64,000 nucleotides of DNA from Siphonodentalium dalli (lineage: Eukaryota > Mollusca > Scaphopoda > Gadilida > Siphonodentaliidae): the NCBI GenBank assembly GCA_032622095.1, contig CP136068.1, positions 5,059,314 through 5,123,313 on the forward strand, written 5' to 3'. This document shows positions 10,870 to 22,393 of the stretch, in pieces. The position numbers were made by a program, and so were the translations under genes. Numbering within the stretch: position 1 is the first letter of the stretch; the number at the start of each line of letters is the position of its first letter. The notes beneath the pieces are model-generated. The model did not search any database and was not told the origin of the DNA. It saw only the letters and a list, made by a program, of their open reading frames with translations.

Positions 10870-10897
10870 CCCATATAAAAATGTACCTGGGTAAATC
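10870..10897 (+). repeat. Left terminal inverted repeat of the 14.3-kb insertion
   Basis: Twenty-eight bases that are the exact reverse complement of 25138-25165; they begin CCCATATA and include ACCTGGGT at 10884-10891. Confidence 0.93.
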
Positions 10898-11165
10898 TTG
10901 GTGTTTACCTAGGTATACCCCGGTACATATAGGGTTTACCCTGGTTCCACCCAGGTCACACCCAGGTTACACCCAGGTAAATCAGGGATTTATATAGATT
11001 TACCCAGGTGTTTTCTATATATGTTAGGTATAAACCCCAGTTTACCCGGGTTTTTACGGATTTACACCCAGGTATTTACACCAGGTATTTACACCCAGGT
11101 ATTTACACCAGGGTTTCGCCCAGGTATTTACTACAGTGTTCACCCGGATATATACACCTGTGGTA
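10898..11165. repeat. Left subterminal ACCCAGGT-motif region
   Basis: About a dozen ACCCAGGT or close variants (ACCCGGGT, ACACCAGGT) occur in 270 bases, mostly in one orientation, with a short tandem part TTTACACCCAGGTA at about 11060-11115. The same motif fills the other end of the insertion. Confidence 0.85.
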
Positions 11166-11189
11166 TTTTGTTAAACTGTATAATCTGCA

Positions 11190-13024
11190 TTGAAGTCACC
11201 TTATTAACCCTTTCTATATTACAGCACCATTGGCGTGTAGTTACCTTATTAACCATTCTATATTAAATCATTAATTGACAGGTAGTTACCTTATTAACCC
11301 TTTCTATACTAAGTAACATTGGTGAGTAGTTACATTATTAACCCTTTCTATATTAAAGCACCATTGATGTGAAGTTACCTTATTAACCCTTTCTTTATTA
11401 AAGCATCATTGACGCGTAGTTACCTTATTAACCCTTTCTATATTAAAATATCATTGATGTGTAGTTACAATGTTAACCCTTTCTATAGTATAGCATCATT
11501 GACGGGTAGTTGGCTCCTTAACTCTGTATATATCAAAGTATCATTGTCGTATATAGTTACCTTATTAACCCTTTCTATACTAAGTACCGTTGGCGTGTAG
11601 TTACCTTATTAACCCTTTCTATATTAAAGCATTAATTGACAGGTAGTTACCTTATTAACCCTTTCTATACTAAGTATCATTGGTGAGTAGTTGCATTATT
11701 AACCCTTTCTATATTAAAGCGCCATTGGCGGGTAGTTACCTTATTAACCATTTATGTATTAAAGCATCACTGACGTGTAGTTACCTTATTATAACCCTCT
11801 CTATATTAAAGCATCATTATTGCTGGGTAGTTATCTTATTAACCCGTTCTATACTAAGTATCATTGGTGAGTAGTTACAGTATTAACCCTTTCTATATTA
11901 AAGCATCATTGACGTGAAGTTACCTTATTAACCATTTCTGTATTAAAGCAGCATTGACATGAAGTTACCTTATTAGCCCTTTCTTTATTAAAATATCATT
12001 GACGTGTAGTTACCATGTTAACCCTTTCTATATTAAAGCATCGTTGACGGGTAGTTGCCTAATTAACCCTCTATATACTAAAGTATCATTGTCGTGTAGT
12101 TACCTTACCAACCCTTTCTATACTAAGTATCATTGGCGTGTAGTTACCTTATTAACCTTTTCTATATTAAAGCATTAATTGACAGGTAGTTACATTAAAC
12201 AACCCTTTCTATACTAAGTATCATTGGTGAGTAGTTACATTATAAACCATTTCTATATTAAAGCGCCATTGACGGGTAATTACCTTATTAACCATTTTTG
12301 TATCAAAGCATCATTGACGTGCAGTTACCATATTATAACACTTTCTACATTAAAGCATCATTGACTGATAGTTACCATATTAACCCTTTCTATATTAAAG
12401 CACCATTGGCGTGTAATTACCTTATTAACCCTTTCTACGTTGAAGCAATAATTGACAGGCAGTTACCTTATTAACCCTTTTTATAATGAGTATCATTGGT
12501 GATTAGTTACATTATTAACCCTTTCTACAATAAAGCATCATTGACATGTAGTTATCATAGTAGCCAGTTATATATTAAAGCATCATGGACGGTAGTTACC
12601 ATATTAACCCTTTCTATATTAAAGCACCATTGGCGTGTAATTACCATATTAACCCTTTCTATATTAAAACATCATTGACGTGTAGTTACCCTATTAGCCC
12701 TTTCTATATTTAAGCATCATTGACGTGTAGAACTTTATCTTATTAACCCTTTCTTTATTAAAGCATCATTGACATGTAGTTACCTTAGTAACAATTTCTA
12801 CACTAAAGCATTATTGACGGGTAGTTACCTTATTAACCCTTTCTATATTAAAGCATCATTGACAAGAAGTTAAATTATTAACCTTCTATAATAAGTATCA
12901 TTGCCGTGTAGTTAGTTACCTTATAAAACCTTTCTATATTAAGACGTCGATCATTGACGGGTAGTTGTTACCTTATTAATCATTTATGTATTCAAGCATC
13001 ATTGACGAGTAGTTACCTTATTAC
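11190..13024. repeat. 45-bp AT-rich satellite, about 40 diverged copies
   Basis: The unit runs GTAGTTACCTTATTAACCCT then TTCTATATTAAAGCATCATTGACGT, with period 44-46. Copies differ at several positions and some carry short insertions such as GTTAGTTACC, so the array is older or less homogenised than the 103-bp satellite. Several small open frames repeat along it and are not genes. Confidence 0.93.
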
Positions 13025-13744
13025 TTGAAGTTTATTATGACAGTATGACAATACACTACCCCGGACAAATGAAGCAATATCATACTTTATCTAACAGCCT
13101 AGCTATAATTAGTGAACATTAAACTGACAAACAGACAATTTTCAGGGCCATTATTTAATATTAAAGGGATACAAAATAAAGAGATTTCTAATTATCAGTA
13201 AGAATTATTCTCTAAGTGATACTTATTATTTCAAATAAATGATTGCATATACTATAGTAGACCATATACCAACAGGAAAATATTAGTGAATACAATTATT
13301 GTGTTTCAAAATTCGTTTCGTTTCGTTTCTGCAGCCAAATTACAATCTTAACTTTTAGTTATCGTTCTTCAAAATGAAGCGCGGATATTCCTTGTGGTAT
13401 TTTGAGTTAATTTTGTCGCGAATCAACGCGGATTGACAGAAGGAAATGGTGTATTGGCTACAAACGGATAAACTGTGGACTTATATATAAGATTCGCCGA
13501 TTTCTCCCCATGGATGTGCGCAAATATCGAAAAAGACTGAATTTCATGTGACAAAAAATATTTCAATTCCCGGAACAGTAAGAATTAAGCTACGATAACG
13601 AAACGGATCAACTATAGTATTGAACAGTACCTCAGCTACCTGGCCATAACCAGAATATTTTCTCAAAATTGAATTTGTGGTACCGGTACAATCATGATGT
13701 AGTGCCAGTGGCCTGCTCATAATGCACCTGTCCAGAAGAAGAAG
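13025..13744. other. Unassigned DNA inside the insertion
   Basis: AT-rich sequence without a gene, repeat or RNA that I recognise; a short TTTCGTTTCGTTTC run lies near 13313-13328. Confidence 0.4.
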
Positions 13745-14328
13745 AATTGAGAAGTTTGAAGATCATGGACTACGCAGACACCATCTGGGACCCCTACCAA
13801 CAAAATCACATCGACAAGCTGGAAAGAATCCAGCGTAGAGCAGCCCGTTTCATTAAAAGAGACTATAAGAGCAAAGAAGATGGATATATGACCAAGATCC
13901 TCTACGAGCTAGATTTACCAACATTGCAGAAACGGCGGAAAATAAATCGGCTGGGATTCATGAGTAAGGTGGTGGGTGGATTGGTCCCGGCTATACCACC
14001 TAATCAATACTTTACACCCGAAACAAGGCGTCTTAGATCGCAGAGCAAAGTTCTGACAGGCTACGTCACCAGCCAAATTCCTCGGCACCTAATTTAAAGG
14101 AACAACAGTCAGTGCTACGAGGCTATACCATACGTGTCAGCTCAGTTCGCTAATTCCACATTTGTTCGAACTATATGCGACTGGAATCAGCTGGAGGAAT
14201 CCTTAATCCTACAACAACAGCCTGTGGATTCCTTCAAGAGTGCGCTGAAGGAAAAGATCTGAGACTCTCTCGCCCGCTGCGAAATTACCATAATTGGGAT
14301 CTGCAGCGTAACCATTCAGATTCAGATT
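13745..14328 (+). pseudogene. 5'-truncated LINE (non-LTR retrotransposon), 3' end of ORF2
   Basis: The frame from 13747 encodes YADTIWDPYQ, KLERIQRRAARFIK and PTLQKRRKINRLGFM, which are typical of the region after the reverse-transcriptase domain in Jockey/CR1/L2-like LINEs. A TAA at 14095-14097 interrupts it. The same frame then continues for 54 codons (ending ...FKSALKEKI) to TGA at 14260-14262, with the expected RTICDWNQL-like motif. The first codon is TTG and an in-frame TAA lies just upstream at 13720-13722, so the fragment is cut at its 5' end, as is usual for these elements. It closes with an ATTCAG repeat (14314-14325), a kind of microsatellite tail seen in CR1/L2-like LINEs. It cannot move on its own. 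The exact clade would need a phylogeny. Confidence 0.85.
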
Positions 14329-14510
14329 GATCCACGATAGTAAGGGGTCAGTACATGTAGTAAGTACTGATAGTGATAAGCCTGCTGTACAATAATACTA
14401 CTTTTGCTGTTTTACTGGTCTTAACTGAGTACTGTGTCAATGTGACATTGTTAATTCAGTTCCACTCTAATGTACATTAACTGGCAATGATGCATCTGAC
14501 GCTATTAAAG
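14329..14510. other. Unassigned spacer
   Basis: No feature recognised between the LINE tail and the next direct repeat. Confidence 0.4.
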
Positions 14511-14514
14511 GCAC

Positions 14515-14726
14515 CGGTAATCACTAAATACCAGGAGGACGCGGCGTAGAAACTTGGTACAACAGTTGTTACACGACAAAGAAAATTATCAACAAGCTTA
14601 GTGAGCGTCATCATCAAAATTGCAAATTAAAACACGGCAATGGTAAATTGGTAATCCCTACATACCAGGAGGACAAGGCATTGAAACTTGGGACAACAGT
14701 TGTTACACGGCAAAGAAATTTAAAAC
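14515..14726. repeat. Direct repeat pair, about 77 bp each
   Basis: GGTAATCACTAAATACCAGG near 14516 and GGTAATCCCTACATACCAGG near 14650 start two copies. Both continue through AGGAC, GAAACTTGG and ACAACAGTTGTTACACG to CAAAGAAA. They are spaced 134 bases apart. Their origin is unknown. Confidence 0.75.
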
Positions 14727-15027
14727 ACACTGTGCACAGATGAATGTTTATACATGTACTGTGCAGTCGAGATCACCTGGACTACAAATATTTAAGGATT
14801 ATACTATTTGATGAGTAGATGCGTGACTGATAAAAGAATTAGAGACTCCATATTTACTCGGAAGATAACAGTATACGATGCCATACAGTTGTTCCATAAC
14901 ACCTCAACCTTTGGTGGATATTAACAGTAAAACTAATGAAAATGATGAAAGCCAGACTCAACATCAAGACAACATGTGCATGCATAAGTGACGGTTCAAT
15001 GATTTTGACTCCATCAGATGATATTTA

Positions 15028-15405
15028 AGCGACACCAATTTTTAAGTCTGGTTTACGATGTGGGGAGAAAAAAAGTAGATGCAGGAGGGAAAAAAATAAA
15101 AATAAAAAAGATTGTCCCCCCAATTTATATCAAGTAAATCGTGGAATTTTACATAAATTTTACAAAAATTGTGAAAAAATGTTTTTGAATGAAATTCTGT
15201 TCAAACCAAACAAGACATATCTTGTCATGAAATACATGAAAATATGGATCTGTAAATGATCATAAGCAGAACCGGATGCGACAGCACATGAAAATCAGTA
15301 CGCGTGTAAAATATTTTGGGACAAATTTTTTTTATTTTTTTTTCATGAAATGGAAACAAAGTTGTAGGAGGTGTTCGTAAACCAGACTTAAAAATTGGTG
15401 TCGCC
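15028..15405 (+). mobile_element. PIF/Harbinger-like MITE, copy 1
   Basis: The terminal inverted repeat begins GGCGACACCAATTTTTAAGT (the first base is A in place of G at this left end) and continues CTGGTTTACG. The right end is its complement, closing GGTGTCGCC. TTA flanks both sides (15025-15027 and 15406-15408), which matches the TWA target of PIF/Harbinger transposases. The interior is AT-rich with no coding capacity. A second copy in the opposite orientation is at 22394-22790. Confidence 0.85.
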
Positions 15406-15598
15406 TTAGGCTCATGTTAACACAGGATCACATATTCTCAAAATAATTGTCTCCCTCAAGTTGGCCTCAACCATACTAGTATTTATATTTGATAGAACCT
15501 CAGTGAGACCATGTTGAAAATTACCATCAATCGACAATGCAGTTCCAGTGTTGACGCAACGCGGTCATGTTACTTCAAACCAGTTGCAATGTTCCTTA

Positions 15599-16297
15599 GG
15601 CCAAAGAAAAAAGATATTATGTTTCCGTACATCGACCGACCCTAAAAATAACCCGCCGACCCTAAACTTTTTATTGATATTTTGAGAAAAAGTCAAAATT
15701 TTCGCAATTTTAATTTCCTGAGAGTGGATCTCCTGCCTGCTTTATGTCTTGTTTGGGACTTATGGAACACTATAAACAGACATGGTGGGTGTGTATCTGT
15801 ATATATACATGTAAAGAGGTTATCACTGCATATATTAGGGGTATACATGTACTAGTAGCTACTGTTTCCAAAAACCAGGCATGCTCGGTGGGTGTACTGA
15901 CTACCCCCAGACAATGGGATGTAATCGTCACAATACATGTACGGTATAATGGCGGTATTATTGGTAAAATTCTTATAAAAAGTTAGTGACATCAATTTTG
16001 TACCAAGTTTATAGCCAAATTTATGAAAATGTGGTATTAGATATAATAAAAAACATACGTAAGCATGAAGTAAATTTGATTTTTTATCAATCTTAATGTA
16101 TATTTCCACTGTGTTGATCAAGTAATACTTTCCCCATGGCACGGGTTGGCATTTTATGTCACTTTGGTCGAGGTAGTTCAATATTTCTGCAGCTGGATAA
16201 AAAATATCAAAATAAAATAAAATAAAAAAAATTCCCTACCTACCTACTAGTACCCTAAATTTTTTTACCGGAAACATACAATCTTTTTTCTTTGGCC
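15599..16297. mobile_element. MITE with GGCCAAAG termini
   Basis: The left end GGCCAAAGAAAAAAGAT and following ATGTTTCCG are mirrored at the right by CGGAAACAT and ATCTTTTTTCTTTGGCC, an inverted repeat of about 29 bases. The flanks are TTA at the left and TTT(A) at the right, suggesting a 3-bp target as in PIF/Harbinger, though not a perfect match. No transposase frame inside 699 bases. Confidence 0.7.
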
Positions 16298-16337
16298 TTT
16301 AGCATGGTAATTCGTGAAAATAAATGTCAATGCAACT

Positions 16338-17300
16338 TACTCTCAGGCTCCAAATAAAAGTGCAGGCCCAAATAATAGTGCGGGGGGAGGGGGGGGGGGG
16401 GGGGGAAATTCCATTGAAAGTTAATAAAAGTACAGACCCAAATAATAGTGCAGGGGGAACTCTGAGCAAAACATCAACTGTGGTTAACCAAATAATTTTT
16501 ATAGCAGGTTCAGGTATACGAGTCAACATGTAGTACAGGTACATGTATGTATCATGTGGTGTTTTTTTGGTTTGCCACATACTTGAATATGTACTCTTGA
16601 GTGCCTAATGTACGATTATTAAAATCGAGGTGAAATTCCCACCTGTACGATCGTTATTTGGTCCTGTACGTTTATTAAATTAACCAAAAGAAATAATTCA
16701 CCAATCTTAAATTGTGTTATTCATATAAGAAATGAACGGCGGTTTCAATGCGGTCATGGGGTTTTGACCGCGAGAAAAAATCAGCAAACTTCGGGGTTCA
16801 TGCAGAGTTTGCTGATTTTTTTAACGCGGTCAAAACCCATGACCACGTTGAATCCGCCGTTTATTATTTATATTTATATACTTAAATTCATTATGAACTA
16901 GGATTGTATGTCTTTCCCATTATTTATTCATCTATTTAAACAAACGCATGGAGTTCAGTTCAGACAGTTCGAATCCTTGTTTTTTGGAAAACCAAACATT
17001 TTGAGAATCCGTTCATGGAGAACGGAAGAAACGCAATTTCACAGTAAAGTATAAACATATGACAAAATGTCTTGTTTAGCTAGTAACTAATGTAGACGTG
17101 TTGATCATTTTTACATCTGAATCATATAGAAATCTTGAATTTGTGCTGATTTAAATTTTCATAGCTTCAAAATATTAATAAACGTGCAGACCCAAATAAG
17201 CACTGTGCAGGGGGGGGGGGGGGATTTCCCAAGAAAAATAATAAACGTGGTTACGTGGATGCAGCTGGTGCATGCATATTTATTTGGAGCCCAAGAGTAA
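16338..17300. repeat. Composite repeat with GGCTCCAAATAAA ends and poly(G) tracts
   Basis: TACTCTCAGGCTCCAAATAAA at the left faces the complement of TTTGGAGCCCAAGAGTA at the right, so the ends form an imperfect inverted repeat. Inside, TGCAGACCCAAATAATAGTG-like units occur three times in direct orientation (near 16359, 16426 and 17184), followed by G-rich stretches that include runs of about 14 G or more near 16390 and 17211. No target duplication was confirmed, so the outer limits are tentative. Confidence 0.45.
16735..16862. repeat. 128-bp hairpin palindrome
   Basis: Arms of about 57 bases (AACGGCGGTTTCAATGCGGT facing ACCACGTTGAATCCGCCGTT, and AATCAGCAAACT facing AGTTTGCTGATT) surround a short loop near 16795-16806. 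The match is imperfect at a few positions. It is probably a foldback MITE; it sits inside the composite repeat 16338-17300. Confidence 0.8.
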
Positions 17301-18408
17301 AGAGGTGGAGGTGAATGTTACATGTAAGTTGTTATTAACGAAATGGAACGATGCCTTTAATAGGTTCCACCAGCAATAAGTCGCGACTTCTTTATATTGG
17401 CCTGACAGATTGGTTTTTGTTGGCGTCATGCCTGTCGACCATTATGATGGCCACATATATTGTCATATAACAGCGATTTACGATCTGTCTTGTTGGCTCA
17501 TAATGTAAATTAAGAAAGTGGCCTTGTGTTCGTTCCTTGCGTAAAAAAATATTTTTTAGTACAAACGTCCTCATTGATTGTGTCCCTCGACTCCTTGTGT
17601 AATTGGTCAAGTAACTTGCATGTATGTACATGTACAGACCACTCACAAATTTCTTAGAAAAGCGACCACATGTTCGAATCTACTTTGCGATTTTGGAGCA
17701 ACGCATTTGTAAATGCGTTCATATTTTAACACATTTACCTTGATTTATTCACAAACAAATGTCTTGATGCAGGCCTTAAAATCCATCAGATTTTTGGCAA
17801 TAATCAAAATGTTAGTGTTTCACTTTCTACAGGGAATCAAGACTTTTTACTAGAATCAAAATGAGAATCATGATTCTCAGATTCTGATTATAAAACAATT
17901 AATGTCAACAGTGTTTATTTATGTTTATTCCATTTTGAATGGAAAACTACATCATGAATGTCCGATTCCGAACATATACATGTACACCAGGAGTGGGAAA
18001 ATAACACAGAATTATTCAGATGTGAATTTAAATTAAACAAAATTATAACTAAAATTGCAAAATACACTATCGTATCGTTATTTGGGTGTTCATACTAGTA
18101 TACTTTTTCGGCGCAATGATCGGTAATTTCAATGCGACTGCGATTATTCCCAATGCAGTGCATTTAATTTAAATGCTGTCATTAAGGCATTTACAAAGTG
18201 GCGTGACACAATGCACCCTCAATGCATTTTAAATGCAACAACCGCATTTCATTGATCCACGTTGTAAAGGACATTTATTTTTAGAATACATGTATGTACA
18301 TGTACGTGTATATAACCACAAGAATAAAGAACAAATCAACTGTTTTAATTACTTTGTAAACCTCTGATGTTTCCCATACAGTATACATTTGTATATTATA
18401 AACCATGT
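17301..18408. other. Unassigned DNA inside the insertion
   Basis: No gene recognised. ATGCATTT and AATGCATT words are common around 17700-18250. The open frame at 17392-17646 on the minus strand shows no known motif. Confidence 0.4.
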
Positions 18409-18410
18409 TA

Positions 18411-18627
18411 CAGTAATTCTAGAGCTAATTAATCGACTCCTTAACTACAGCAGAATTATGGGTAACTTTTCAGGATTTAGTCCGAAATATGGCTTGTTGC
18501 CATTCATCGGAAAGCTCTCACCGAGAGCTTTCCGATGAATGGCATCAACCCATATTTCCGACTAAATCCTGAAAAGTTACCCATAATTCTGCTGTAGTTA
18601 AGGAGTCGATTAATTAGAGCATTACTG
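18411..18627. mobile_element. Near-perfect palindromic foldback MITE, Tc1/mariner-like ends
   Basis: The whole element is an inverted repeat with arms of about 107 bases around a tiny centre (AGCTCTC ACCG AGAGCT near 18513-18527). It begins CAGTAAT and ends ATTACTG, and TA flanks both sides (18409-18410 and 18628-18629), as expected for Tc1/mariner-type insertion. Arms differ at only a few positions. A shortened relative lies at 20113-20277, and degenerate fragments of the TAATTAATCGACTCC end word are seen near 21046 and 21368. Confidence 0.88.
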
Positions 18628-18629
18628 TA

Positions 18630-20110
18630 TATCCTCTATAACTGTTTATTCAACATCACGTGCTGCAATCCATAAATGCGGTTCAGATTTCGATGTCCGG
18701 TTCAACATTATTATCATATGGTTTGATAGCAGAAATACTCAGTTTGGAATGTTATACCATACAAGTTTTACGAGTTGCTCTTGCTCAAGAATGGATAAAT
18801 TTATAAACCTGATTTTCGGCGCATTAGTTAGAATTATATTTTTGTACAAGAACACACCACAAATATCGAACTGGACATCAAAAGCAGAACCGGATTGTAT
18901 CGATTGCATAAACATAAGAAGTTGGTCACTGACCGACAATTGCTATTCTCTGGTGTGGTTTATAGGACTACCGTATGCAATGCCGACTTAAAAATAAAAA
19001 TTCACATAAACATCGCATGAAGCGGTCTATCCACAAACTCAGGTATTCGGTAATTCCAAATGTATGAACTATCACCATGATATCCCGGTATATCATTGTC
19101 AGGACTGTTTGTACAAAAGGTTGTTATTCTACTATGCATAATTTTGCTATATCATTGTACTCGGACTGTATTGCAATGTAATATATCAGTACATGTACCA
19201 GTATACTGGGTGCACATTATATACATGTAGGCCTACTTTCACTTTAGTACATGTATGTGTCATAAAAGACTCGTGTTGTTAAATTGAAAAAAAACATGTG
19301 TGAAAACAGAGAGAATACATGTACATGTGCCGGTACTATATACCTCTTTGTGTGCTGTACTACCGGTACTATTCATGTACATGTACTACACTACAATAAG
19401 AGAAATTTTAATTGATTCTGCTGCCCTTGTGCCACAGGCCTCAAACACGCCAAACAAGTATCTGTAGCCAGGCCCACCAGTACCAGGCTACTAGTAAATG
19501 AAGTACTGAAAGTGTCACATCATTAATCGAGCCCAATCTTAGTTATACTAGTCTCTTGTGTAGTTTGGGTTACTATTAATAAGATATTTAATGAATGTTT
19601 GGAATGTATGGTAGCATTCTTACCTGGATCAACATGCACAACGCTGGTCATCATATCATCACCGCTGTTGGCAGTAAACCGCTCATCGGGCTATAACAGT
19701 TAGAGTTTTCCATACCAGGGCTAATCTAATCAGTTAAAATTAGTCATTTTAGAGGGAATACCAACCAGTGGAAGACGTACAAAAAGTCATGTACATGTAT
19801 ATTCAGATATCAGTTTTCGAGAAAAAACCCATCTTAGTCGAGCGGACTTAGTCGAGGTAAACTTAAATTTCATTCAGCAACACTTTCACAGCAGAATATA
19901 AAAATAGTACATTATAATCACTTACAGTACATGTACATGTAGCCCAAGTGCAGTGCTAGCCTATATTATATACTACCAAAACTTTTGGTCAGTTTCTCGA
20001 TGACTGACACTTGTAAACGCTTGAACGGGTATATAGTACATGTACATGTACGTATGTGAATTAAAGATCTTATTAGTGACACAACAGGAGGCTAGACATA
20101 CATTTGTAAC
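18630..20110. other. Unassigned DNA inside the insertion, TACATGTA-rich
   Basis: No gene or RNA recognised. The words TACATGTA and ACATGTACATGTAC occur many times (for example near 19190, 19320, 19375, 19795, 19930 and 20040). Open frames near 18739-18991 overlap on opposite strands and carry no known motif. Confidence 0.45.
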
Positions 20111-20112
20111 TA

Positions 20113-20277
20113 CAGTAATGCTCTAATTAATCGACTCCTTAACCACAGCAGAATTACGGGTATTAAACTCGGGGAGAGCTTTCCGATGAATGGCAACAAG
20201 CCATATATCCGACTAAATCCTGAAAGTTACACATAATTCTGCTGTGGTTAAGGGGTCGATTTCTTAGGGCACTACTG
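20113..20277. mobile_element. Deletion copy of the TA-flanked foldback MITE
   Basis: CAGTAATGCTCTAATTAATC at the left and GTCGATTTCTTAGGG...ACTACTG at the right match the ends of the element at 18411-18627, and TA flanks both sides (20111-20112, 20278-20279). The left arm has lost about 50 bases, so the hairpin is asymmetric. Same family, older or rearranged copy. Confidence 0.82.
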
Positions 20278-20279
20278 TA

Positions 20280-20695
20280 TCTGTTTTAGTGCACATCAAA
20301 TGTATTTGTTGTCTTTCCTCTTGTAATTTGTCTTTGGTTGTGTTCGCCATTTCGATGGACAACTACATGTACTGACATCAAATGACTGAAATGAGTCAAA
20401 ATTTAGCAGTGCAGCCAATTATATAGATAAACAGAATTAAATAGCATCCAAATTCCAAATGAGCATAAATGATAAAACAAACTTTATTGAGCACTCTTTT
20501 AATACTAGTAATTACAGCTACAATGAAAGCACCTAATAAAAATTCTAAGTTTGGTAAAACTGTCTGTATACAAAGTTTATCTGGCCGTGATGAATAAAAC
20601 CTATAAATGGGATCATATACATGTATGTTAGATATCATTACATGATTATTTGAAAACACATATCCGTATGGAAAACAAACTATTTTACCACTGGC
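20280..20695. other. Unassigned spacer
   Basis: A 100-codon open frame on the minus strand (20396-20698) has no motif I recognise and no coding-like neighbours. Nothing else is supported. Confidence 0.35.
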
Positions 20696-20816
20696 CAAGT
20701 GGTCCTGCTAATATGCTATGATGCTGGTGGTCCTGCTGAATTGCTATGATGCGGGTAGTGCAATTCATAGCAATTAAGCAGGACCCAACCGCATCATAGC
20801 ACATTAGCAGGAACAC
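20696..20816. repeat. 121-bp palindrome with internal duplicated arms
   Basis: AAGTGGTCCTGCTAATATGC at the left faces GCACATTAGCAGGAACACTT at the right. Inside each arm a second GGTCCTGCTGAATTGCTATG-like unit repeats the motif, so each arm is itself a diverged direct repeat. The arms are about 55 bases and differ at several positions. Confidence 0.75.
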
Positions 20817-21418
20817 TTGAACAGGGTATATTTACAGTGTCAAATCGAATGGGCATCTTTTAACAATATTTTTGAACAATTTCCTAGAAGTGTTCGAAAA
20901 TTGAGAACTGAATTTATATTTTTTTTTATGAGGTTTCGATTGAAAAATTTCTAACTTAGCTCATCAGGATTAACATTGTCGCACAGCTATATTCTCTTTC
21001 CCAACAAAGTCTATAGAACATACATGTAAAATTACAGCTATGCTTTAATTAATCAACTCGCCTTATATTACTCGGGTATTACTGCAGTATTCAGGCGTGT
21101 TCATGCGATCAACCGCAGTCAGTTATACCGCCGCAGAATGTGGTCCACCTCACATTTGCAGTTAGGCTGTATTTTTCATGCGATGTTTATATGAATTTTG
21201 TTTTAAAGTTGACATTGTAATCACACCAGAATTTTTTTTTATTGTTTCAAAATGTCTAGATAGAATTCAGAATTTTTGTGGTAAAAACAATTAACTTGGT
21301 TATCACAGTTAACACATATTACTGTGGTAAGATTACCAGCGGATACCGCATGTCAACAGGGACTGCATGCTCTAATTAATTATCAGGTTTAACATGTTTA
21401 TACTGGATACAGTTCATT
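20817..21418. other. Unassigned spacer with MITE debris
   Basis: Short fragments resembling the TAATTAATCGACTCC end of the TA-flanked foldback family are visible at about 21045 and 21367. No gene was recognised. Confidence 0.4.
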
Positions 21419-21422
21419 TTAA

Positions 21423-22359
21423 AGGTACTCAATCCGGTTCGATGATACCCATATAATCAGATTCCAACATCATACATTTGTATTTAGAAAGGCTGCTTCA
21501 GTTACGTTATCAGAATTGATTAATTGCCCTAAAATAATGCTAACCACTGTCAACTAAAGTATACAATTGCCTGACATATGTTATTTATCAACATGTTGTT
21601 CTACAAAATTTGGCCTTATTATCAACAGAAAGCCTCTTGATTTTAGAGTTATCCATCTTCATCTGAAATTTGGTCCGAGACCGTGGGCCACTATTAATTC
21701 TTGATCGTGAAAAATAGTATATTTCAAAAATTGATATCTAATAACTCTGAGCTTTGATAGGTGGTGGGTTCCTCGACTCGTACCAAATATCTTTTACCCC
21801 CCAAGTCCAAATAAAGAGTAATGTGCGAGCATTAATTCAGGGGGCCCTTAATCAGATTATGCATCTTTAAATTCAAATACAGTTTAAAGATGCATAATCC
21901 GATTAAGTGCCCCTCATTTGCTATTTACATATACATGTATATGGAATCGGGGGGGGGGGGGGGGGTAAAAATATTTTAATCAAGTCGAGGGACCCACCTA
22001 CATGTATCAAAGCTCAGAGTTATTAGATATCAATTTTTGAAATTTTAATATTTATCACCATCGATACTTAATAGTGGCCCAGAAAAATTTGACGAGCCGA
22101 CGGTCTCAGACCAAATTGCGGATGAAGATGGATAACTCTAAAATGAAGAGGCTTTGTGTTGATAATAAGGTCAAACTTCGTCGAACAGCATGTTGATAAA
22201 TATAACGTATCAGGCGATTTTATACTATACATGTAGTTGACAGTGGTTAGCATTATTTTTGGGCAATTAATCGATTCTGATATTACTGAAGCAGCATTTC
22301 TAAAAAAAATGTTGTTGGAATCTAATTATATGGGGACCATCGAATCTGATTGAGCACCT
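21423..22359. mobile_element. 937-bp foldback element with TTAA target duplication
   Basis: Nearly the whole element is one inverted repeat. The left part from AGGTACTCAATC onward aligns for over 400 bases with the reverse complement of the right part ending GATTGAGCACCT, with scattered mismatches and small gaps. An inner hairpin (GATTATGCATCTTTAAA facing TTTAAAGATGCATAATC) marks the centre near 21880. TTAA occurs at both outer edges (21419-21422 and 22360-22363), the target used by piggyBac- and Kolobok-type transposases. A poly(G) run lies near 21950-21965. There is no coding capacity. Confidence 0.85.
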
Positions 22360-22393
22360 TTAATAGTTAGCTATATGAGTTATATACACATAA

